Assembly: GCA_964599775.1 (NCBI GenBank)
Contig: CAZRGZ010000001.1
Coordinates: 62,001-126,000, forward strand
DNA: 64,000 nucleotides
Source of the DNA: CAZRGZ01 sp964599775
Lineage (GTDB): Bacteria > Patescibacteriota > Saccharimonadia > Saccharimonadales > Saccharimonadaceae
Direction: 5' to 3'
The notes below the pieces were generated by a model. It had not been told where the DNA came from, did no database searches, and worked only from the letters and a program-made list of their open reading frames with translations. Shown here piece after piece: positions 48,274 to 56,706 of the stretch (its first letter is position 1; the number at the start of each line of letters is the position of its first letter). The position numbers and the translations under genes are program-made.

Positions 48274-50817
48274 ATGCCTGCCCAAAATAGCCATCATTTC
48301 GATGAGCCACATCTTTTACACATGCTAAAGCACTACTTGCCCACGCAAGGGCCGCTTAAAGATTTCGTTCATCATAATACCCTGCACGCGTTTCAGGATA
48401 TGAAATTTTATGATGCTATCCACAAGGCATCTGCAATTTTTGGTTATCAGACCACACTAACACTTACTGAATACCGAGATCTCTACGCTATCAAGCGCAT
48501 TACACCAGAGATGCTCACCAGAGTTATCCGGCAAAGGAAGGGCAACGAAGGTCTTGATGAATGGTATACCCGAGCTCTCTACAAGGAATACGACTGGATG
48601 CTTGAGCCGCGTATCGGCAGGCTGCGCGACGAGTGGCGGCAACGATACTTTATAGATATGGATAATGCAGTGCAACCGCTTCTCTTTCGTATTATTTGCA
48701 GCTACATTGATCAAGGTATTGCTATTTGGCCCTTTCCTTTCGAGGATAAGGGCCTTTTAAATGCGCTCAGAACCCTGGAAAGCCATAGTTTGGTCGGTTT
48801 TTTCAAAACGAAAAAGGCACGCGATCTTCTTTATGATAACTCATGCACTATCACAAAGCTCCTTGGGATGCTGGTGGGCGATGAGGCCTATTTTGAACAG
48901 TATATCTATGACCAACAGTTTGCACATCGGGGGTGGTCGGGACTTGTATCGACACTGGAGGACAAGCCGGAGTCGCTCTTATTTGCAAAGAGCATTTCTT
49001 TGAAAGATATGGTTATTCTTGAACTCTTGCTGGAGCTCGATACACTGACAGAGCGTCTCGGCGAGGCTTGGAAACCGCTTGGCAACGACCTCATACAGCC
49101 ACCGATAGATATGTTTGCCGATGAGCCACTCACGGAATTGGATGAAGTCATTACAATATGGCAGGATGCGTTTGAATGGAGCTACTATGACACGGCGCTG
49201 TACGGGCTCACATTGCCTACCGAGCCAACCACAGAAAGCGCTAAGCCAAAGAGTTTTCAATCTATCTTTTGTATTGATGACCGCGAATATTCCTTACGAA
49301 CATATGTCGAGAGCTTAGACCGCCGCGCTGAAACATTCGGTGCGCCTGGCTTTTTTGGCGTGGAATTCTATTTTCACCCAGCAGGCGCAAAATTTTACGA
49401 CAAACTGTGCCCTGCGCCCGTTACCCCCAAGTACCTCATAAAAGAGGTATCAAAGGAGAGTTCGCATGCACACGAAAAAGAAATTATGTATCACAAATAT
49501 TCTCATAGGCTAGTGAGGGGGTTTCTCTTTTCTTATCTACTGGGGATTCCAGCACTCGGCAAACTTATCGCGGACCTTATAAATCCGACCATGAGTCCAG
49601 CTATTGCCGATGCGTTTGCCCATATGGACCCGGGTGCCGACCTCACGATAGTACATACCGGCGAAGAAGACCCAGAGAAAGGCTTGCAGATCGGCTTTAC
49701 AGTAGAAGAAATGGCGGACCGTGTTGAAAAAATGCTTCGATCCATCGGGCTTATCAAAAATTTTTCACCGATTGTGTATGTGATCGGCCATGGGTCAAGC
49801 AGCGCTAATAATCCTCATCACGGCGCACACGATTGCGGCGCGTGTAGCGGCCGGCCAGGTTTGGTGAACGCTCGTGTTTTTGCCTATATGGCAAACTATC
49901 AGCCAGTGCGAAAATTGCTTGCGGCGCGTGGCTTTTCAATTCCTGATTCTACGCAGTTTGTCGGTGCTTTGCATGATACCGCGTCTAATGAGATCATGTT
50001 TTATGACGAGAGTGCGCTCACCGAGGATAACAAAGAGCGACACGATAAAAACATCTCTTTGTTCGAAGAGGCGCTCGACCTTGACGCCAAGGAGCGCTCG
50101 CGCCGATTTATGTCTATCAACACCAAGCAAAATATAAAAAAGATCAGGAAAAACATAAAGAAACGCTCTGTTTCGTATTTTGAACCGCGGCCAGAGCTGG
50201 GGCATGGCACCAATGCACTGTGCATCGTTGGCCGAAGGAACCTCACGAAACACTTATTTCTCGACCGAAGGGCTTTTTTGAACTCTTACGACTATACGAC
50301 AGATCCGAAAGGTACGCTGTTGCTCGACGTGCTCGCTCCGCTCGGGACGGTATGCGGCGGTATAAATTTGGAATATTACTTTTCACGGGTCGACAACTAC
50401 AAGCTAGGTGCTGGCACAAAGCTGCCGCATAATGTAATGGGGCTTGTGGGGGTTGCCAATAGTAGTGACGGCGACCTTCGCTCTGGGCTTCCCCTGCAAA
50501 TGGTTGAGGTGCACGACCCCGTCCGGCTGTTGATGGTCGTCGAGCACTACCCAAAGGTAATCAACACAGTCATACAAACAAAACCCGACTTGTATGAATG
50601 GTTTACCAATGAATGGATTCATCTGGTTGCGTTGCATCCGGACGAGAAAAAGTTATATGTCTTTAAGGACGGTGGGTTTACTCCATATAAGCCACTCACT
50701 AAAAACCTCCCCATTATGCATGATATATCCCATACATTTGAAACAACCATGAAGATGAAAACAAACCACATTCTGGATGCCACGCAAGAAAACTTACCTG
50801 TTCACATAATAAAGTAG
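48274..50817 (+). CDS. dabA: DabA: inorganic carbon uptake subunit (DUF2309)
   Basis: An 847-residue protein of the UPF0753/DUF2309 family. In Halothiobacillus DabA is a zinc protein distantly like beta-carbonic anhydrase that, with DabB, converts CO2 to trapped bicarbonate using the ion gradient. Expected zinc-site residues are visible: Cys and Asp in FCIDDREYS near 332-334, His in VIGHGSSSANN near 506 and Cys in HDCGACSGRPG near 524. Other family blocks: HHNTLHAFQ at the N-terminus and LGAGTKLPHNVMGL near the C-terminus. It is soluble, docking on DabB. dabB starts nine bases after its stop. Confidence 0.93.
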   Translation: MPAQNSHHFDEPHLLHMLKHYLPTQGPLKDFVHHNTLHAFQDMKFYDAIHKASAIFGYQTTLTLTEYRDLYAIKRITPEMLTRVIRQRKGNEGLDEWYTRALYKEYDWMLEPRIGRLRDEWRQRYFIDMDNAVQPLLFRIICSYIDQGIAIWPFPFEDKGLLNALRTLESHSLVGFFKTKKARDLLYDNSCTITKLLGMLVGDEAYFEQYIYDQQFAHRGWSGLVSTLEDKPESLLFAKSISLKDMVILELLLELDTLTERLGEAWKPLGNDLIQPPIDMFADEPLTELDEVITIWQDAFEWSYYDTALYGLTLPTEPTTESAKPKSFQSIFCIDDREYSLRTYVESLDRRAETFGAPGFFGVEFYFHPAGAKFYDKLCPAPVTPKYLIKEVSKESSHAHEKEIMYHKYSHRLVRGFLFSYLLGIPALGKLIADLINPTMSPAIADAFAHMDPGADLTIVHTGEEDPEKGLQIGFTVEEMADRVEKMLRSIGLIKNFSPIVYVIGHGSSSANNPHHGAHDCGACSGRPGLVNARVFAYMANYQPVRKLLAARGFSIPDSTQFVGALHDTASNEIMFYDESALTEDNKERHDKNISLFEEALDLDAKERSRRFMSINTKQNIKKIRKNIKKRSVSYFEPRPELGHGTNALCIVGRRNLTKHLFLDRRAFLNSYDYTTDPKGTLLLDVLAPLGTVCGGINLEYYFSRVDNYKLGAGTKLPHNVMGLVGVANSSDGDLRSGLPLQMVEVHDPVRLLMVVEHYPKVINTVIQTKPDLYEWFTNEWIHLVALHPDEKKLYVFKDGGFTPYKPLTKNLPIMHDISHTFETTMKMKTNHILDATQENLPVHIIK

Positions 50818-50826
50818 GATAATCAT

Positions 50827-52668
50827 ATGTTAACGCAACTCCTCATCATGCTAGCGCTCATTCCGGTTCTCGGCTTTGTCGCCAGTATTGTAACACCCAA
50901 GAAGTGGGAGCGTGCTATCTTTTCAATTGCAATGACGGCGATAGCTTTGGTATTTGCAACATTCCTCGCCTGCGGGTATCAGTGGCTTAGTGCAGGCGCT
51001 ACCCCGGTACTTGTGGATGTTGGATCTCTGTATCACAGCCATAATTACACGTTTCATATTAATTTCTACTTTGATGCGCTGGCGGCGGTGTTCTTGGGGG
51101 TGGCGATAGTTATGACGGCTCTTATTTTTATCTTTAGCAAGTATTACTTACACCGCGAGCCGGGGTTTAAACGATTCTATAGTACAGTTCTTCTGTTTTT
51201 TCTTGGGCTATTACTTATAGTCCTGGCCGGTAACTTCGAGGTGCTCTTTATAGGCTGGGAACTCATTGGCATAAGCTCGGTACTGCTGATTGCTTTTTAC
51301 AGAGATCGGTTCTTGCCAGCGCGAAACGCTTTAAAAGTTTTCTCACTATATCGGATTGGTGATGCCTTTTTACTCGCAGCTATTTGGTATGCACACCACA
51401 TTTTTGAGAAAAGCGTTAGTTTTTCTGAACTTACACTTCTTGCCGCGCAACATGGGGAAGGTATTATCATACTTGGTTTTCTATTGCTAATAGTAGCCAT
51501 GATTAAATCGGCGCAGTTCCCATTCTCGTACTGGTTGCCACGTGCTATGGAAGGCCCTACGACATCTAGTGCGATTTTCTATGGTGCGCTCTCCGTGCAT
51601 ATGGGTCTTTTCTTGTTGCTACGGACATACCCGCTCTGGGAGAGCAGTGTTGAGATTCGAATCGCCATCGCAGTGCTGGGTCTTGTTACAGCAATCATTG
51701 CTTCATCAATAGCTCGCGTCCAATCCTCCATCAAGACACAGATCGCGTACGCATCTATCACCCAAATTGGTATTATGTTCATTGAGCTTGCTGCTGGGCT
51801 TCACTGGTTGGTATTGCTCCATTTTGTGAGCAACGCTTCTTTACGAACGTACCAGCTGCTTATTTCTCCATCGGTGGTCAGCTATCTTGTCCATGATCAG
51901 TTTTACTCTTTTGTGCCTCCACTGCAAAAGATCAAAAACACCTTTTTAGGGAAGCTCCGCGCGACGCTGTATATCCTCGGTATCAAGGAATGGAATATGA
52001 ACACGGCGGTGAGCCACTATGTATGGAAGCCGCTGAAATCTGTTGGGCGGGTATTTGCATTCCTTGATAAGCCCCTTGCTCAAGCGGTTTCTTTAGTCTT
52101 CTGCTCGGGCTTTGCTGCAGTGGCAGTATTATCCCCGGGTTTGTTATTCGTAATCTCTACGATCGCGGTCATGGTCAGTATCATCTTTTACATACGAGCA
52201 TATACCACAAAAAATACTGCCATGACATGCTGGAACCTTATAATGCTTGGGCACCTTTTCGGCTCACTCTTCTTAGTCTTAGCGTCGGCAGGAAACTGGC
52301 ACTATCTTGCTATGTACGGTGCGGGTGTGGTGGTAGCATTTATAGTGGGCCATGTGTGCCTTCGCTACCTTAAAGCAAAAGGTGAGCCGGATGCGCTGCG
52401 CGACTACCAGGGCTCTATTTATAGATTTGCCGGTCTTGGTAATTTCTTCTTTATCGTGTTGCTTGTTTTTATGGCGTTTCCTATTAGTCCATCCTTTTTA
52501 GTGCAAGAAATTCTGCTGAGTCTCATTCCAGGGGACCACGCTTTTCAGATAGCGCTTTTTTGCTTCTCTTATCTCCTTGTGGGTGTAAGCTCCATACGCC
52601 TGTATACAAAAGTATTCTTTGGACCACATAAGACGAGCCATCATGAAATAGCTTATAGATCCTCTTAG
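50827..52668 (+). CDS. dabB: DabB: NuoL/MrpA-like ion-translocating subunit
   Basis: A 613-residue membrane protein with about 14-16 helices of the complex I NuoL/Mrp antiporter family. Key charged residues of the ion path can be placed: Glu in FIGWELIGISSVL, Lys in KSAQFPFSYWLPRAMEGPT and the following TSSAIFYGALSVHMG. It lacks the long NuoL C-terminal arm and no other nuo or mrp gene is present, so it is not part of complex I. Its position directly behind dabA identifies it as DabB, which energises CO2/bicarbonate uptake with H+ or Na+. The product is unusual in a fermentative minimal genome. Confidence 0.92.
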   Translation: MLTQLLIMLALIPVLGFVASIVTPKKWERAIFSIAMTAIALVFATFLACGYQWLSAGATPVLVDVGSLYHSHNYTFHINFYFDALAAVFLGVAIVMTALIFIFSKYYLHREPGFKRFYSTVLLFFLGLLLIVLAGNFEVLFIGWELIGISSVLLIAFYRDRFLPARNALKVFSLYRIGDAFLLAAIWYAHHIFEKSVSFSELTLLAAQHGEGIIILGFLLLIVAMIKSAQFPFSYWLPRAMEGPTTSSAIFYGALSVHMGLFLLLRTYPLWESSVEIRIAIAVLGLVTAIIASSIARVQSSIKTQIAYASITQIGIMFIELAAGLHWLVLLHFVSNASLRTYQLLISPSVVSYLVHDQFYSFVPPLQKIKNTFLGKLRATLYILGIKEWNMNTAVSHYVWKPLKSVGRVFAFLDKPLAQAVSLVFCSGFAAVAVLSPGLLFVISTIAVMVSIIFYIRAYTTKNTAMTCWNLIMLGHLFGSLFLVLASAGNWHYLAMYGAGVVVAFIVGHVCLRYLKAKGEPDALRDYQGSIYRFAGLGNFFFIVLLVFMAFPISPSFLVQEILLSLIPGDHAFQIALFCFSYLLVGVSSIRLYTKVFFGPHKTSHHEIAYRSS

Positions 52669-52736
52669 TGGTACGTCCTTTGCTAGATACTCTTCACAGT
52701 AAGATCGAATAGTCGTACTATAAGGTAGGAGGAAGT

Positions 52737-53672
52737 ATGAAAGCAGCAAGAATTCACAATTATGGCGGCAGCGAATCAATTGTCATCGATGAGATTGAAA
52801 AACCACAGCCAAACACGGACCAAGTGCTTATCGAGGTTCACGCCGCAAGCATCAACCCCTTTGACGCCAAAGTGCGCAGCGGCGCTATGAAAGATTTTAT
52901 CCCTCTAGAACTGCCGGTGACGCTTGGCGGAGACATAGCCGGAGTAGTAACTGAGGTCGGCGATAATGTAGAGGGTCTTGCCGTAGGCGACCAAGTGTAT
53001 GGCCAGGCCAATGCGGTAGCAGGTGCCAGTGGGGCATTCGCCGAGTACGCTGCCGCTAAAGCTACCCAGCTGGCTAAAAAACCCTTACGCATCGGATTTG
53101 CCAAGGCGGGCGCCATCCCGCTCACCGGAGTAAGTGCAATACAAGCTATCGAAGATAAGATGAAATTACAGCCAGGCCAGAAAATCCTTATCCATGGCGG
53201 AGCAGGCGGTATTGGCACAGCGGCGATACAGCTCGCCAAGCACCTTGGAGCTTATGTAGCAACCACTGCCACTGGTGATCAGATAAAGTACGTCAAGCAG
53301 CTTGGTGCTGACGAGGTAGTAGACTACAAAAACCAAGAATTCGACGCCGAGCTACGCGACTATGACTTTGTATTCGATACAATTGGCGGCGAGACTTATA
53401 TGCGGTCATTTACAGTTCTCAAACCGGGCGGTACGGTTGTTTCAATGCTCGAACAGCCTAATGAGGCATGGATGCAAGAATATGGTGTCGTTGCGCTACT
53501 ACAAAACACGCAAGTAAACACCCCGTCTTTACAACGCCTTGCAACCCTCATCGATGAAGAGGTTATTACGGTACATATCACCAAAACATATCAACTTGTT
53601 GACATACGGCAAGCATTTGAGGCCTACGAGAGCAATTCGGTGAAGGGTAAGATCGCGGTTATCGTTAAATAA
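52737..53672 (+). CDS. NADP-dependent oxidoreductase, zinc-free quinone-reductase type (MDR)
   Basis: A 311-residue medium-chain dehydrogenase/reductase. GroES-like N-terminal domain (MKAARIHNYGGSESIVIDE, INPFDAKVRSG), nucleotide motif ILIHGGAGGIGTAAIQLA and DYDFVFDTIGGETY. The zinc Cys/His ligands of alcohol dehydrogenases are absent, so it belongs with quinone oxidoreductases/enoyl reductases. GGAGG lies five bases before the ATG. It follows dabB by 68 bases in the same direction and may be co-transcribed, though a separate promoter-like region is present. Substrate unknown. Confidence 0.92.
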   Translation: MKAARIHNYGGSESIVIDEIEKPQPNTDQVLIEVHAASINPFDAKVRSGAMKDFIPLELPVTLGGDIAGVVTEVGDNVEGLAVGDQVYGQANAVAGASGAFAEYAAAKATQLAKKPLRIGFAKAGAIPLTGVSAIQAIEDKMKLQPGQKILIHGGAGGIGTAAIQLAKHLGAYVATTATGDQIKYVKQLGADEVVDYKNQEFDAELRDYDFVFDTIGGETYMRSFTVLKPGGTVVSMLEQPNEAWMQEYGVVALLQNTQVNTPSLQRLATLIDEEVITVHITKTYQLVDIRQAFEAYESNSVKGKIAVIVK

Positions 53673-53673
53673 G

Positions 53674-53889
53674 TCAGATGCGTCCGCACCAGCTCATGCA
53701 GGCTTCTTTGCCATTTTGAACGAAGTAGCATGTCTTGGAATTAGTCGCGGCACAACCGGGTTGGTCCATGCTGATTGATGTCTCAGCAAGTATGATCGAC
53801 ATCGCCGCCATCATTCGCTCAGGTGAGGCTGGAGGAGTTTTAGGCTTGGCCTCTTCGGCTTGGTAAGATATTCTTTCGGCTGTCTCCAT
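53674..53889 (-). CDS. Small Cys-rich protein of unknown function
   Basis: A 71-residue protein, convergent with the oxidoreductase gene by one base. The first 40 residues are acidic/Pro-rich; the last 27 (QPGCAATNSKTCYFVQNGK and beyond) hold four Cys, which could bind metal or make two disulfides. No SD is visible. It could be a secreted or RiPP-type peptide or a metal-binding protein, or might not be a gene at all; codon pattern and compact placement favour a gene. Confidence 0.5.
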   Translation of the reverse strand: METAERISYQAEEAKPKTPPASPERMMAAMSIILAETSISMDQPGCAATNSKTCYFVQNGKEACMSWCGRI

Positions 53890-53993
53890 AGTTTATTTTT
53901 ATAATAGCCTTAGCGATTTAATATACGCATGCTTGACGCATGTAGTGGGATAGGCATATAAATTTTGCGAAGAGTCTTTCCCCCTTGGAAAAC

Positions 53994-54416
53994 CTACCGC
54001 TTCTTACGACGGCGAAGCTCGGCCACCTGTAGGCGTACGGCTTGTAGGCGGGCTTCTTCGTGAGCCTTTTCGATGTCGACTTGGTCGCTGGCTTCGGCCT
54101 TCATCTTTTCGGCGCGTTCAAGGGCAGCTTTGGCCTCGGCTTCCACAATTTCTTCATCTTTATCGGCAGCATCTACCAGCACGCGCACGCGTTGTTGGTC
54201 AATCTCGATAATTCCGCCGCTGGTGGCAAAGTACTCGAGCTGCTCATCCAGATCGCCTTTTTCGTGACGGACCGAAATGACACCTGGCACCGCCAGGCTC
54301 ACGAGCGGTTCATGCCCAGGGAAGACGGAGATTTCGCCGTCTGCCGTGGGCAAGATGACCTCATACACCTCTGTGTCGAGCTTTTTGCCGAGCAGGGTAA
54401 TGAGTTCGAATTTCAT
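53994..54416 (-). CDS. atpC: ATP synthase epsilon subunit
   Basis: A 140-residue F1 epsilon. N-terminal beta sandwich (FELITLLGKKLDTEVYEVIL, GEISVFPGHEPLVSLAVPG) and two C-terminal helices rich in Glu/Arg (EAKAALERAEKMKAEASDQ). The C-terminal helices regulate ATP hydrolysis in other bacteria. Last gene of the operon, one base after atpD. Confidence 0.95.
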   Translation of the reverse strand: MKFELITLLGKKLDTEVYEVILPTADGEISVFPGHEPLVSLAVPGVISVRHEKGDLDEQLEYFATSGGIIEIDQQRVRVLVDAADKDEEIVEAEAKAALERAEKMKAEASDQVDIEKAHEEARLQAVRLQVAELRRRKKR

Positions 54417-54417
54417 A

Positions 54418-55800
54418 CTACGCCTTCACCTCGTCAATGCCACCCTTCATGTAAAAGGCACTTTCTGGCTTGTCGTCGTGCTTGCCTTCGATGATTTCCT
54501 TAAAGCCAGCAACCGTATCGGTGAGTGATACATACTTACCAGGGTTACCAGTGAACTTCTCGGCAACATGGAATGGCTGGCTCAAGAAACGCTGCAAGCG
54601 GCGAGCGCGGTTAACCGTCGTTTTTTGCTCTTCCGAAAGCTCATCCATACCGAGGATAGCAATGATATCTTGCAAGTCTTTGTACTGCTGCAAGATACGC
54701 TGTACTTCACGCGCGACTTCGTAATGCTCTTGGCCGACTACTTCTGGGTCGAGCATGTTAGAGTTACTGTCGAGCGCGTCAACCGCTGGGTAAATACCAA
54801 TTTCAGTCAGTGCACGGTTCATCACGATGGTGGTATCAAGGTGTGAGAAGGTCGTGGCAGGCGCTGGGTCAGTGAAGTCATCGGCTGGCACGTATACTGC
54901 CTGTACAGAAGTAATCGAACCCTTCTTAGTAGAGGTAATTCGCTCTTGCAGCGCACCCATTTCCTGCTGCAAGGTTGGCTGGTAACCCACCGCGCTCGGC
55001 AAGCGGCCAAGAAGGGCGGAAACTTCAGCACCAGCTTGGGTGAAACGGAAGATGTTATCGACAAAGAGCAGTACATCTTTACCTTCATCACGGAAAGATT
55101 CAGCCATAGTCAGGCCAGAGAGCGCTACACGTAAACGCGCCCCTGGTGGTTCGTTCATTTGCCCGAATACCATCGATGTTTTGTCGTACACGCCGGCTTC
55201 AACCATTTCTTCGTATAGGTCGTAGCCTTCACGCGTACGCTCACCAACACCAGCGAAGACGGAGCTACCACTGTGGAATTTGGCGATATTGTTAATCAAT
55301 TCTTGAATAAGCACGGTTTTACCCACACCCGCACCAGCGAAGAGGCCCACCTTACCACCTTTCGCGATAGGGGCGAGCAGATCAATTACCTTAATACCGG
55401 TTTCAAGTACTTCGGTTTTACCAGATTGCTCAGTCAGGCTTGGCGGTGCTTTGTGGATTGACTCCGTTGGTGCATCTTTTGGCGCTGGCTTGTCGTCGAT
55501 TGGTTCGCCGACCACATTAAACATGCGGCCTTGAGTTTTCGTCCCAACGGGTACGCTAATCGGCGCACCAGTGGCTTTTACTTCTTGGCCTCGCACAATA
55601 CCATCGGTGGTAGAAAGGGCAATCGCACGCACGGCACTTTCGCTAAGGTGCTGCGCCACCTCTAGTACGAGCGTATCGTCGCCTCGTTTTACCTCTAGCG
55701 CGTCATAAATCGCGGGCAGGTGACCCTTGTCGAATTCGGCGTCCACCACCACCCCAACGACTTGGGTGACCTTTCCGGCTGTTTTATTCTTTTCTGCCAT
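54418..55800 (-). CDS. atpD: ATP synthase beta subunit
   Basis: The 460-residue catalytic subunit of F1. P-loop GLFAGAGVGKTVLIQEL, catalytic Glu in GVGERTREG, VDNIFRFTQAG and DELSEEQK are intact. Normal length. In-operon spacing to atpG 30 bases with SD GGAG. Confidence 0.97.
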   Translation of the reverse strand: MAEKNKTAGKVTQVVGVVVDAEFDKGHLPAIYDALEVKRGDDTLVLEVAQHLSESAVRAIALSTTDGIVRGQEVKATGAPISVPVGTKTQGRMFNVVGEPIDDKPAPKDAPTESIHKAPPSLTEQSGKTEVLETGIKVIDLLAPIAKGGKVGLFAGAGVGKTVLIQELINNIAKFHSGSSVFAGVGERTREGYDLYEEMVEAGVYDKTSMVFGQMNEPPGARLRVALSGLTMAESFRDEGKDVLLFVDNIFRFTQAGAEVSALLGRLPSAVGYQPTLQQEMGALQERITSTKKGSITSVQAVYVPADDFTDPAPATTFSHLDTTIVMNRALTEIGIYPAVDALDSNSNMLDPEVVGQEHYEVAREVQRILQQYKDLQDIIAILGMDELSEEQKTTVNRARRLQRFLSQPFHVAEKFTGNPGKYVSLTDTVAGFKEIIEGKHDDKPESAFYMKGGIDEVKA

Positions 55801-55830
55801 TATTTACTCCTTAATCCTTCATTCATCTCT

Positions 55831-56697
55831 TTACGATACCGCCTCGGCACCACTACTAATTTCGGCTAGCTCTTGCGTGATGGCTGCTTGGCGCAATTTG
55901 TTCATCTCGAGCGTCAGGTCACCAACCAGCTCATTGGCATTGTCGGTGGCGTTCTTCATGGCCACCATGCGCATGCTTTGTTCACTGGCGGCGGAATCGA
56001 GTAGCGCCTGGAAAAGCTGCGCCTCGATTAATCGCTGCGTGGCGCCTTCTAGCACTGCCTCGGGCGATGGCTCAAAACGCGCATCGGCAATATTGTCGCT
56101 CACTTTCACTTCAGTAAAACCAGCCGGAAGCACCGTTTGTGCGGTGACAGTTTGCGTGAGGCTGTTGATATATTCGGTAAAAATTACTTCGACCGCATCA
56201 ACTTCACCCGAAGTAAATTTATCTAATACGGTTTCTAGAACCGGGCGCATTTCACCACCGGTGGGCTTTTCTGACAAGCTTTCGTACACTCCAGCCACCT
56301 TTACATTCTTGAGACGAGCCACAAATTGTGCGCCTTTGCGGCCAATGGCAATGGTTTCAGTCTGTACGCCATTCTTTTCATCCTCGCGCAGCCGCCCCAG
56401 GTAATGTTTGATGGCGTTTGAGTTATACGCCCCCGCTAAACCTTTGTTGCTGGTAATAAGCACGAGCAAGCGCTTTTTCACCTCGCGCTTTTCGAATAGC
56501 GGGTGGCCATCCGTCGCGCCACTGGCTGCTAAGTGGGTGAGGAGCTCGCGTGCCGCGCGGGCGTAAAGGCTCGTCGCCTTAGCAGAATCTTGTGCACGGC
56601 GCATTTTACTGGCCGCCACGAGCTCCATCGCCTTAGTGATCTGGCGCGTGCTTTTGACCGAGCGAATGCGTGATTTTAGTTGTTGCGTGGAAGCCAT
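55831..56697 (-). CDS. atpG: ATP synthase gamma subunit
   Basis: The 288-residue central stalk. Start MASTQQLKSRIRSVKSTRQI and end MRMVAMKNATDNANELVGDL with a final helix are typical of the rotor coiled coil that turns inside alpha3beta3. No insertion is seen. Lies nine bases behind atpA. Confidence 0.96.
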   Translation of the reverse strand: MASTQQLKSRIRSVKSTRQITKAMELVAASKMRRAQDSAKATSLYARAARELLTHLAASGATDGHPLFEKREVKKRLLVLITSNKGLAGAYNSNAIKHYLGRLREDEKNGVQTETIAIGRKGAQFVARLKNVKVAGVYESLSEKPTGGEMRPVLETVLDKFTSGEVDAVEVIFTEYINSLTQTVTAQTVLPAGFTEVKVSDNIADARFEPSPEAVLEGATQRLIEAQLFQALLDSAASEQSMRMVAMKNATDNANELVGDLTLEMNKLRQAAITQELAEISSGAEAVS

Positions 56698-56706
56698 ACC
56701 TGTACC

